Assembly (NCBI RefSeq): GCF_009711935.1
Contig: NZ_VIKX01000265.1
Coordinates: forward strand, 1-49,970
Length of the DNA: 49,970 nucleotides
Direction: 5' to 3'
From: Dolichospermum sp. UHCC 0259
GTDB lineage: Bacteria > Cyanobacteriota > Cyanobacteriia > Cyanobacteriales > Nostocaceae
Below the pieces are notes generated by a model. It was not told the origin of the DNA. It worked only from the letters and a program-made list of their open reading frames with translations, and ran no database searches. The translations under genes and the position numbers were made by a program. This document shows, in pieces, positions 33,938-42,764 of this stretch. Position 1 is the stretch's first letter. Every line of letters begins with the position of its first letter.

Positions 33938-36900
33938 ATGACCAAGAATGCTAGACCAACTTTCTTAGGATTGGTGAAAATTGCCCTTTTGGGATGTTCA
34001 TTTCCCCTATTGTTAACAAGTAATGATTGGATAAAAATAAACACTTGGCAAGATGATAGCCTAGTGTATGCACAAACACCAACCCAGTCTATACCGAAAC
34101 CTGTTCAACCGAATAATATAACAAACACAAATCCACCAATTCAGGAACAAAAGCAGAAGCAGGGTGATAAATCTGATGTTAATAAAAAGCAGGATTTACC
34201 TTCAACACCGCAACCTATTCAACCGACTAATGTAAAAACCACAAATCCATCAAATCAGGAAGAAAAGCAGGAAGAGGGTGATAAATCTGATGCTGATAAA
34301 AAGCAGGATTTATCTTGGACTTTTCAACTATCTTTACTTGGCTTTGTTGTGGTTTTATATCTGGGAGTGCTTCGGTTTTTTCCTCTTTTACTCCTAAGGC
34401 TACCTGCTGAAGTTAAGATTCCAAAAACACCATTTACTGAAACAGAGTACAAACTACCAGTTGGTGTTGTAATTTGGCTCAAATACCGTCCTATGGTTCT
34501 GGATGCTTGGGTTAAGAAATATATTGATACTTTTTATAATAAATTTTTGGAAAAAGAAACTGTTGGTGATCGCAAGGATTATGTTTCTCTCCCAGTGAAA
34601 TTAAATCAACAAGAGATTGAAGAACTAACAGCAGCAACTTTGAGGAAAACTTTTGAAAAAGAAAAGCGTGTACGAGTTCTAATTTGGGGTGATGGTGGTT
34701 CAGGAAAAACAACAATTGCTTGTCAAATAGCAAAATTGGCAATGGAACAAAAAGATGATTCCAAACGCCTGACTAAACACTTGATGTTGCCAGTTTTGAT
34801 AGAAGACGAACTTGATTTGCAATCTGGAGAGGGCATTAAGCCACTGATGGAAGCAATTGTTGGAGAGATTCAAGAATTAATTGACAGTGAGCAAACGATT
34901 ATTGATGAATTACTGGTAGAACAACTTTTACGTCAGCGCAGGATTTTGCTGATTGTGGATCATTTTTCTGAAATGAGTGAACAAACCCATAAAAAAATTA
35001 ATCCAGATAGTCGAGGATTTCCTGCTAATGCCTTGATAATTACCTCTCGAATTGAAGAAAAACTTAAAGGAATTGATGCGAAGATAGAAACTCTGTGCTT
35101 TGATGGTGGAAAGTTGGCATATTTTATTGAGCAGTATTTGAAAGAATCGAAAAAATGGCATCTTTTTGAAGATGAACAAGAGGAATTTTTACAAGAGTGC
35201 GCTCAACTTGCACGCATAGTTGGTGATAAAAAATCAATTACAGTTTTGTTAGCTAAACTATATGCAGAGCGGATGATTAACGCTAAGGAAAATTTCTCTG
35301 CATCTGAAAATTCCCTTGACAACATTCCTGATTTAATAATTGATCACTTAGAAAAGCTAAATCAGCAAGGGGAAAGGGAAACTAGAAAGCCATATCCTAC
35401 AGTTATTGATGATGCCAAGTTAATTGCTTGGAAATGCTTGGAGCAGAAATATAAGCCAAGTTATATAGAATTTACATCTGTAGTTAACGACTTGGGTGAA
35501 GATGCAGAAAAATCACTTGAGTATTTTGAAAAAAATCTCCGTCTAATTAGGCAGGGACATAAAAAAACAATTGGTTTTGCTTTAGATCCATTGGCTGAAT
35601 ATTTAGCTGGGCTATATTTAGTCGAGGATAATTTTAGGGATAATGAAGAATCCTGGCACAAGTTTTTAGCACAAGCAGATAGTAAATCTGGTGAAGAAAT
35701 TAAGGGCTTTTTACTTGCAGTAAGAGAGTGTTGTTTAGCAAAAGGATCAAAGGCAAAAGTACCTGATTTTGTTATTGAGGAACTGGGTAAACTGACTGGA
35801 ATAGATCCAGATGCGGAAAAAACAGAGCAAATGAAGCGACGTATTCGCCGCTTAATTAATGACCTTTTTGTGCCAGAAGTCGAGGATAGAAAACGTGCTG
35901 CCGAGGAATTAGGGAAAATTGGCATAGCTGCAAAATCTGCTGTTCCTGCTTTACTGATAGCTTTGAAAGATGAAAATCCTGGTGTACGTCTTTGGGTGGT
36001 TAGAGCATTAGAAAATTTACAGAATAATTCAGAGTCTGTTCTACAAGGGTTACTGACATTACTGAAAGATGATGATTATTGGGTAGGGGTAGCTGACTGT
36101 GCTGCTAAAGCTCTGTCCAAGTTAGGTAATGCCTCTGAAGCAGTGCAACAAGAGTTACTTTTGTGTTTGAAAAATGATAGCTATCAAGTTCGTAGTAAGG
36201 CTGCTGAAGTGTTGGGGAATTTAGGCGATTGCTCACAGCTAGTGATAGAAGCTTTACTTCTTAAATTGGAAGATCCTGAGTATCACGTGCGTCTTAGTGC
36301 TGTTACAGCCTTGGAAAAGTTAGGTGATGCCTCACAGCCAGTGATAGAAGCTTTACTTCTTAAATTGGAAGATCCTGAGTATCAAGTGTGTCGTCGTGCT
36401 GCTTCAGCTTTGGGTAAGTTAGGCGATCGCTCACAATCAGTCATACAAGCTTTGCTTGTTAAGCTGGAAGATTCTGATTTTGGAGTACGCTTTGATGCTG
36501 CTATATCTTTGGGTCTCTTAGGTGATGCCTCAGAGACAGTAATACAAGGATTGGTAAAACGCCTGGAAGATAAAGAGGCTTCAGTACGTGATGGAGCTAT
36601 CATCGCCTTTTCCAAGTTAGGTGATACCTCAGAGTTAGTACAACAAAGGCTAATAGGAAAGCTGAAAGATGAGAATCATTGGGTACGTATGAGAGCCGCT
36701 GAGGTGTTGGGCAAATTAGGCATAGCCTCAGAGTCACTGCTACAGGCACTACTAGCGCGATTGGAAGATACAGAATTTATTGTGTGTCTCAAGACAGTTG
36801 AGGCTTTGAGCAAGTTAGGTAATCCTCCAGAACCAATGTTACAAGCACTTCTTCCCTGGCTGGAAAATAAGGATGATATGGTGCGTAGGGTTGCAATGGA

Positions 36901-36940
36901 AGCAGTGGAAAAATTGACTAACTTATCTGAAACCTCTTAG
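33938..36940 (+). CDS. Membrane-anchored NACHT-like NTPase with HEAT repeats
   Basis: A 1000-residue protein. Residues 8-24 are an N-terminal hydrophobic segment with LLGCS, a possible lipobox. A Gln/Pro/Lys-rich linker follows (about 50-125) holding a 38-residue tandem repeat. A membrane helix sits at about 128-155. The STAND/NACHT NTPase has P-loop GDGGSGKTT (Lys257) and a Walker B in ILLIVDHFSE (Asp341), then ALIITSRIEE. Residues about 640-1000 are about ten HEAT repeats of about 33 residues. The plan is like NLR-type sensors and other cyanobacterial signalling NTPases. An antiviral role is only inference. Two HEAT units (from 36236 and 36335) are nearly identical in DNA. Confidence 0.88.
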   Translation: MTKNARPTFLGLVKIALLGCSFPLLLTSNDWIKINTWQDDSLVYAQTPTQSIPKPVQPNNITNTNPPIQEQKQKQGDKSDVNKKQDLPSTPQPIQPTNVKTTNPSNQEEKQEEGDKSDADKKQDLSWTFQLSLLGFVVVLYLGVLRFFPLLLLRLPAEVKIPKTPFTETEYKLPVGVVIWLKYRPMVLDAWVKKYIDTFYNKFLEKETVGDRKDYVSLPVKLNQQEIEELTAATLRKTFEKEKRVRVLIWGDGGSGKTTIACQIAKLAMEQKDDSKRLTKHLMLPVLIEDELDLQSGEGIKPLMEAIVGEIQELIDSEQTIIDELLVEQLLRQRRILLIVDHFSEMSEQTHKKINPDSRGFPANALIITSRIEEKLKGIDAKIETLCFDGGKLAYFIEQYLKESKKWHLFEDEQEEFLQECAQLARIVGDKKSITVLLAKLYAERMINAKENFSASENSLDNIPDLIIDHLEKLNQQGERETRKPYPTVIDDAKLIAWKCLEQKYKPSYIEFTSVVNDLGEDAEKSLEYFEKNLRLIRQGHKKTIGFALDPLAEYLAGLYLVEDNFRDNEESWHKFLAQADSKSGEEIKGFLLAVRECCLAKGSKAKVPDFVIEELGKLTGIDPDAEKTEQMKRRIRRLINDLFVPEVEDRKRAAEELGKIGIAAKSAVPALLIALKDENPGVRLWVVRALENLQNNSESVLQGLLTLLKDDDYWVGVADCAAKALSKLGNASEAVQQELLLCLKNDSYQVRSKAAEVLGNLGDCSQLVIEALLLKLEDPEYHVRLSAVTALEKLGDASQPVIEALLLKLEDPEYQVCRRAASALGKLGDRSQSVIQALLVKLEDSDFGVRFDAAISLGLLGDASETVIQGLVKRLEDKEASVRDGAIIAFSKLGDTSELVQQRLIGKLKDENHWVRMRAAEVLGKLGIASESLLQALLARLEDTEFIVCLKTVEALSKLGNPPEPMLQALLPWLENKDDMVRRVAMEAVEKLTNLSETS

Positions 36941-36951
36941 CTATAAAAGGA

Positions 36952-39900
36952 TCACTTACTTTCCTCCAGTATTAAAGTGGAATCTGCACTGCGTCCAAAT
37001 TCTTCTGGTGCATATTGAAGATGAACTTCCGCACCTGGCCAAATAAATGTTCCAGGAGTCACAGAACGAACTAAATAATGTAAACTATAAACTCCTGGTT
37101 CTAGATGATTTGCATAGGAAATAATCCGATCTTTATGGATAGTTTTATATCCTAATTGCCAATTATCGGCTTTTGCTTGTAATACTGGTGTCGCAGTTTG
37201 AAAACTATCATCTACAGCTTCAAATCCTGCGGGTAAGGGGTCTTTTATGACTACATGATCTACAGGATGATCTGTAATTACTTCTAAACCAATATCAAAG
37301 ACTTGTCCAGGTTGTAAGGTTAAAGGTTTATCAAAAGCATACATTCCAGTTTTTTGGATAATTTTCTCTTCATTAACTTTACTAATTTCTCGCGTTACTC
37401 GTAAACCGTTAAATCTTCCTAGTTGATTTCCTTGTAAACGATATTTGTAAGCTACTAAATAATGTAATCTACCTCTGCCAGATTTTTGTAACCATAAATC
37501 ATGTTTACCTTGAGGTAATTTATTCATGGGGACATTTATTTGTAAGTTAGGATTTTGATAGCCATTAAAACGGGTTTCTCCTAATTGCTGATTTCCTAAT
37601 TTTACAGTAGTCATAAAATTAGGTGGTGTAGGTTGCAGTTGGCTATATGCAACTAAAGCTGTGAATGCCTGGGCGTTATTATAACTAGATTCCCATGTTC
37701 CATCTCTGCGTAAATTGAGAAGACTTTGCAGTAATTTATCAATGATTTCTGGGTTAGTTTTTTGGTCAATAAATAGCTGTAAGGCTTGCGCTTGGGTGAC
37801 AGTATTTGAACTCATCCAACTCCAAGTTTTGGGTAAATTTACAACTGCGCTACGTCCAGTTTCATAGATATTTTTTTGAAACTCCACTCGCATAATTTGG
37901 GCTTGGTTTTGCCATTCAGGAAATTGATATAAATATCTGGCTAATTTGATTTGAGTAACTAGATCAAAATTATCACGTTGTTGATAAATATCTGACAAGA
38001 AACTATTGCGTTTATCTCCTAATTGTGCTAAGGCAATTAAAGAATTTAGTTGAAGTTGAGATTTACAGAGTTTCTGTTTACAAAAGTCATATTGTCCAGG
38101 ATTAGCGAGAACATTTTGCAGATAAGTTTTCAGACTAGAGATAATTTTACTATCCACTAAATCAGGAAAGATTTGATTAGCTTTAACTAAAGATTCTACC
38201 GCATAACTAGAAACCCAAGGATCGGATTTTTCTTGTCCTGGAAATGCTGCAAAACCACCATCTGCTATTTGCAATTTTTGTAATTGTGCAATTGCTAATT
38301 TTGCTTGTTCTTGAGGATTAAATTCGGCAAAGGTTTGATTATATTTTTCTGTGAGAGTTTGCAGACTTGCAGCAATTAATAATTGACTGGCGGCGGGTTC
38401 TGCAAATGGTAAATCATTATTTTCTAAAACTTGTTTTGCAGGTGCTTTAATTGCGGGAATTAAGGTACTAGCTAATTGAATATCTAAACCTCCAACTTCG
38501 CGGAAGGTATTTTTATCAATATTCAGGGGAATTTTTACCTGTCTTTCACTCACACCAGTTTCCACAACTTGTTCAGTAATTTCTAAAGGTTTAATTTCCA
38601 ACGGGACAGTAAAAGCATCAGCGATATTATTTAATTGGCTGGTAAATGTCACCTTACCTTCGCCCATATTACCCGCTATCATGGGGAAACGATAAGCCTG
38701 GGTTGCTGACTCGGCTTTTGGTTGTAATGTGGTGGTTTTGGGGTTATTTTCCGCGAAGTTGAGAGAACCGCTAAGTTCACCGTTAATAGTCAGATTTCCA
38801 GTGTTTGCGGTGGTGTTGGTGACTGATAAACCTGCCAAAATGCGATCGCCTGTACGGGCAAATTGTGGCAAAATAGCATTAGTTATGAGTGGCTTTGTGG
38901 TGATAAATGTTGCGTCACCATTCCCAAACCGCAAATTTCCATCTGTAGCGACAACCATTATCCGCCATGTGGTTAAATTATCGGGTAATTTAAAGGTGAT
39001 TTTCGCTTTACCATTTTCATCACTAATTACCGAACCATTGTAATAAGCTAAAGCTTGAAAATCTTCACGAATCCGAGTATTTGCTAAAGCATTGGATAAA
39101 CCTCCACCATAACCCCAACCTTTCGGTAAAATTTGCGCTAATGGTGCTAATTTAACATCACGACGATTATCACTAAATCGGGTAGAAATTGGTTGTTCTG
39201 CATAAACAGTATCTACCAAATTTGGCGGACGATAACCAGTTAATTGTAACACCGCTTCATTCACCACCATCACAGTAAATTGTCCTTTGGTGGGAGTTCC
39301 TTGATTATCTTTTAATTCCAGTTCTACAGTTGTTTCTTTTCCCGGTTCTAAAGATTTTTCAACGGGGTTAACTTGTACCTTTAAATATTTATCTTCTAGG
39401 TTAACTTTAAAAGGTGAAAACCCAATTTTGGCTAAATTCTCTAAACTTCCCGGTTCTATTTGATTCAGCGGTTTACCTTGTCTGACTAATACCGCTTCTA
39501 CTGCTGCATTAGGTAACATTTCTGGGGTAATTGTAAACTGAATTTGGGGCGCACCTCCTTTAATTTTCATCACTTGTTGATAGAGAGGTTTATCTTTAAT
39601 CACCGCAAAATATAATTCTCCTTCTGGGTAGGGAGATTGAATTAAAGCTGTAGCAGTATCTCCAGGTTTAAACTCTTTTTTATTTAATTTAATTTCTAAT
39701 TTATCTTTTTCTTCTTCACCCCAAAATACTTGATTTTCTCCTGTCACCCAAATTGGTAAATCTGTGGCTGTAATTTCATCTCTACTATCACTAAAATTAG
39801 CGCGAATGCGATATGAACCTGATACATTAGGTTTGAAATTCACTGTTTGAGGAGTATTCCTAGATGTAATATCTGTTTTCCCAACAGTTTGATATTCAAC

Positions 39901-42660
39901 TTGATTTTGTGGAGTTTTACTACCTTCAACAATTTTGGTAACGCTGCTATATTTCATCTGTTGTAATTCCAGATGTATTCTTTGATTTTCTAGAGGTTTT
40001 CCCGTTGCGTCAGTGACAATAAACTCTACAGGAAAATCCTTACCAGCGTCAGCGACAAAATTACTTTTTAAACCAATCAGTCTATTATTAGGTAAAGCGG
40101 TAAAAGTTTGGGAATTAGCAACTGATAAATTAGAAACATCCCTAATTTGCACGTCTACCCGGTAAGTCATGGGGTAGGGTAAATCTTTAGCTACAGTTAC
40201 AGTTTGATTACTTTTCCCATTCGGATCTAATTTAGTGTTAGTTTGCAAGACATCATTAGTCACATTCGGACTTTCTTCCGGCCAAAACCATTGTCTTCCA
40301 AAACTAAATTCTTCCCAACCTTGAGGGATAAAATTAGTTTGTTGACGAGTAACAAAATATTTTGCTTCTCCTCCTTCCACTGGGGAACCAAATAAATAAT
40401 TACTTCCTACTTGCACATCAATTTTGTCATCAATTACTGCAAATTTTTTATTTAATTGTAAATCAACTTTAAAATTGGGAGGTTTAAATTCCGCTACCCG
40501 AAACTCTCCCGAAATTTCTTGTCCCTTGTTACCTGTAGCTTTGATAGTATAAAACCCTAAAGGCTGATTTTTAGGAATCGGTAACTCTAAAGAAAATGTA
40601 CTAAATTCGTTAGTTGTTTTTGTGCCTAAATCTATATTTTTCCCAGTAGTATTGACTAAAGTTAATTGATAGACTGCATTTTTATCTTCTTGAATTTTAC
40701 CTTGTTCTAAATAATTTGCAAAAGCAGTAAAAGCAGCTTTTTCTCCGGGTTGATATAACTGTCTATCAGAAAAGATAATTCCTCTTGATTCTGGTTTTTC
40801 AGTTTCCCAACCTGCATCAATTCCATAACCATAAGCACCACTATATTCTTCATTTCTAGTAAATGCCCAATCTTTATTTTCACTGGCAATTACTAATAAT
40901 TGTGGTAAACTAGATTTCAATTTGGGATAACATTGTATTAATTGATTATTGTCAATTATCAAAATTCCCTTTTCATCAGTTTTTCCCGTTGCACAAGGTA
41001 CAGGTTGAGGACGAAATTTATCCTCTAATTTTGATTGATAAATTTCAATATTTGCTGCTTTAACTGGTGAACCATCACTAAGATGATGAACCCGAATTAA
41101 ACCCGATTCTGGAAACCATTGAAAAAAGACACCTAAATTGGTTAATTGAACCATGCCATAAGTTGTTGGTTCTCTCCACAATTGTTTACCATCTTCTTGA
41201 TATTTATGAGTTCGCGCTTGCACTCCATAGGCTAACATTCCCTGACGATTACCTAATTTTTCTTTGAGGGGAACATTGATATTTACTGACTGATTTTGCT
41301 TATTCCTAATTTTGAACTCTTGCCATTTAGCAGGTTCGGGTAATAAATCATTAGCAGTATTTGTATAAACTAAATCTGTGGGTTTAACAATGCGATAAGC
41401 GGCTTGATACTTTGACTCTGGTAAATTAATGGTATCAATATTAATTTGTAAGTCTTTATCTGTAGGAAAAATATTTAACTCGGAAGGGGCTGAAATATTC
41501 CCAGCTATATCACCAGTATCATATTTAATTGTGACTGGTTTATTTAAAGTTTGTCCAAATTTATCTTTAATATTTCTCTCAATATTAATTGTATAAGTGG
41601 TAGCTGGTTCTAAAGCATAGGGATTAATGCTGATAATTCTATCTTCTCCAGAAATTTGCAAAACATTATCAATATTTTTAGGTACTGGCTGAATTTTAAT
41701 ATTGTCCTTAACAGAATCTGCTAATAAAATGTTATTAAATTCTAACTGAGGACTACCTTTAATAAATCTGCCATAAGTTCCTCCTGAATCTGGTTCTCCA
41801 TAAGGTTTAACTCCCACAAATTTTAAAGGTGAATAAGTCGCTAATTTACTGACAAATTCTTTCTGACTGGGTAAATTACCATTAGCAGGAAGAATACCCG
41901 GAGAAAATTTTAACCTGTAAGCTGTGGCTTTCTCTAGATTTCGGACAGGAGTAAGATTATAAACCCAATTCTTAACTGAAGGATCAAATTTTTCTAAAGG
42001 ATCTAAATTTTCTGGTGTTTCTTCCTTCGCTAATTCCACCTTGAAAACCACACCTTGGGTTTTACCTTCAGGAATTAACTGTAAATGCTTTTGCACAGAA
42101 TCTAAATCTAATTCTAAATTAGAGGTAAATTGCAACTTTGGTTGTAAATCAATTGGTTCAACCGGGGCTTTTTCAATCGGGTTAACTCCTGGTAAATTAG
42201 TGATTTGAATAGATTCAGTATTAAAAGTCCAAGCCAAATCTTGATTTAAACGATGATTTTTTAAATCCGCTAAACCTGCTTTGAGAGTAACCTTAACTCG
42301 CGTTGCTTTCGGTATGGCTTTATCAGCTTGAAAACCCACCATACGCGGAGTTAAAAAGCGAAATTGTCCAGGTAAAGGAGGCCAAATCGCAAATTTAGTT
42401 AATAAACTTTGCTGCTGGGAACTATCCAGACTTTCAACAGGAATTAAAGCTTCTTTAAACCGAATACGAATTTGACTGGTAGGTTTCGCATCTCCCACAG
42501 GACTGATTTGTTCTATCCAATTTGGTAACTTTGGCGTGATTAATGACTCAACAGCGGGTAATTTTTCATTACCTGATTTAATCCCAATAAAATTACAACC
42601 TGTCATTCCGAATACAAGAGTGATAATAACCAGGAACTTAAAGATTTTTATGATCTTCAT
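36952..42660 (-). CDS. Alpha-2-macroglobulin family lipoprotein without thioester
   Basis: A 1902-residue periplasmic protein with a signal and lipobox (VFGMTGC). N-terminal MG domains include the bacterial A2M pattern (PTSQIRIRFKEALIP, YQPGEKAAFTAF). The macroglobulin-to-TED transition is recognisable around QPISTRFSDNRRDVKLAP and LPDNLTTWRIMVVATDGN. The thioester motif CxEQ is missing: the place reads NDLPFAEPAASQLLIAA (minus strand about 38425-38385). The TED helices and the C-terminal bait-like domains follow. Bacterial A2Ms trap proteases in the periplasm, usually paired with PBP1C, as here: pbpC is divergent 104 bases away. ATG at 42660 chosen over TTG 42675. Confidence 0.93.
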   Translation of the reverse strand: MKIIKIFKFLVIITLVFGMTGCNFIGIKSGNEKLPAVESLITPKLPNWIEQISPVGDAKPTSQIRIRFKEALIPVESLDSSQQQSLLTKFAIWPPLPGQFRFLTPRMVGFQADKAIPKATRVKVTLKAGLADLKNHRLNQDLAWTFNTESIQITNLPGVNPIEKAPVEPIDLQPKLQFTSNLELDLDSVQKHLQLIPEGKTQGVVFKVELAKEETPENLDPLEKFDPSVKNWVYNLTPVRNLEKATAYRLKFSPGILPANGNLPSQKEFVSKLATYSPLKFVGVKPYGEPDSGGTYGRFIKGSPQLEFNNILLADSVKDNIKIQPVPKNIDNVLQISGEDRIISINPYALEPATTYTINIERNIKDKFGQTLNKPVTIKYDTGDIAGNISAPSELNIFPTDKDLQINIDTINLPESKYQAAYRIVKPTDLVYTNTANDLLPEPAKWQEFKIRNKQNQSVNINVPLKEKLGNRQGMLAYGVQARTHKYQEDGKQLWREPTTYGMVQLTNLGVFFQWFPESGLIRVHHLSDGSPVKAANIEIYQSKLEDKFRPQPVPCATGKTDEKGILIIDNNQLIQCYPKLKSSLPQLLVIASENKDWAFTRNEEYSGAYGYGIDAGWETEKPESRGIIFSDRQLYQPGEKAAFTAFANYLEQGKIQEDKNAVYQLTLVNTTGKNIDLGTKTTNEFSTFSLELPIPKNQPLGFYTIKATGNKGQEISGEFRVAEFKPPNFKVDLQLNKKFAVIDDKIDVQVGSNYLFGSPVEGGEAKYFVTRQQTNFIPQGWEEFSFGRQWFWPEESPNVTNDVLQTNTKLDPNGKSNQTVTVAKDLPYPMTYRVDVQIRDVSNLSVANSQTFTALPNNRLIGLKSNFVADAGKDFPVEFIVTDATGKPLENQRIHLELQQMKYSSVTKIVEGSKTPQNQVEYQTVGKTDITSRNTPQTVNFKPNVSGSYRIRANFSDSRDEITATDLPIWVTGENQVFWGEEEKDKLEIKLNKKEFKPGDTATALIQSPYPEGELYFAVIKDKPLYQQVMKIKGGAPQIQFTITPEMLPNAAVEAVLVRQGKPLNQIEPGSLENLAKIGFSPFKVNLEDKYLKVQVNPVEKSLEPGKETTVELELKDNQGTPTKGQFTVMVVNEAVLQLTGYRPPNLVDTVYAEQPISTRFSDNRRDVKLAPLAQILPKGWGYGGGLSNALANTRIREDFQALAYYNGSVISDENGKAKITFKLPDNLTTWRIMVVATDGNLRFGNGDATFITTKPLITNAILPQFARTGDRILAGLSVTNTTANTGNLTINGELSGSLNFAENNPKTTTLQPKAESATQAYRFPMIAGNMGEGKVTFTSQLNNIADAFTVPLEIKPLEITEQVVETGVSERQVKIPLNIDKNTFREVGGLDIQLASTLIPAIKAPAKQVLENNDLPFAEPAASQLLIAASLQTLTEKYNQTFAEFNPQEQAKLAIAQLQKLQIADGGFAAFPGQEKSDPWVSSYAVESLVKANQIFPDLVDSKIISSLKTYLQNVLANPGQYDFCKQKLCKSQLQLNSLIALAQLGDKRNSFLSDIYQQRDNFDLVTQIKLARYLYQFPEWQNQAQIMRVEFQKNIYETGRSAVVNLPKTWSWMSSNTVTQAQALQLFIDQKTNPEIIDKLLQSLLNLRRDGTWESSYNNAQAFTALVAYSQLQPTPPNFMTTVKLGNQQLGETRFNGYQNPNLQINVPMNKLPQGKHDLWLQKSGRGRLHYLVAYKYRLQGNQLGRFNGLRVTREISKVNEEKIIQKTGMYAFDKPLTLQPGQVFDIGLEVITDHPVDHVVIKDPLPAGFEAVDDSFQTATPVLQAKADNWQLGYKTIHKDRIISYANHLEPGVYSLHYLVRSVTPGTFIWPGAEVHLQYAPEEFGRSADSTLILEESK

Positions 42661-42764
42661 ATTAAATAAATGCAAAAAATATTAGCAACAATTCGCTACT
42701 GTGTATATAGATAACTAATCTAGCCTGACAAATTCCTAAAAACTATACAATTCTTAACATTATT

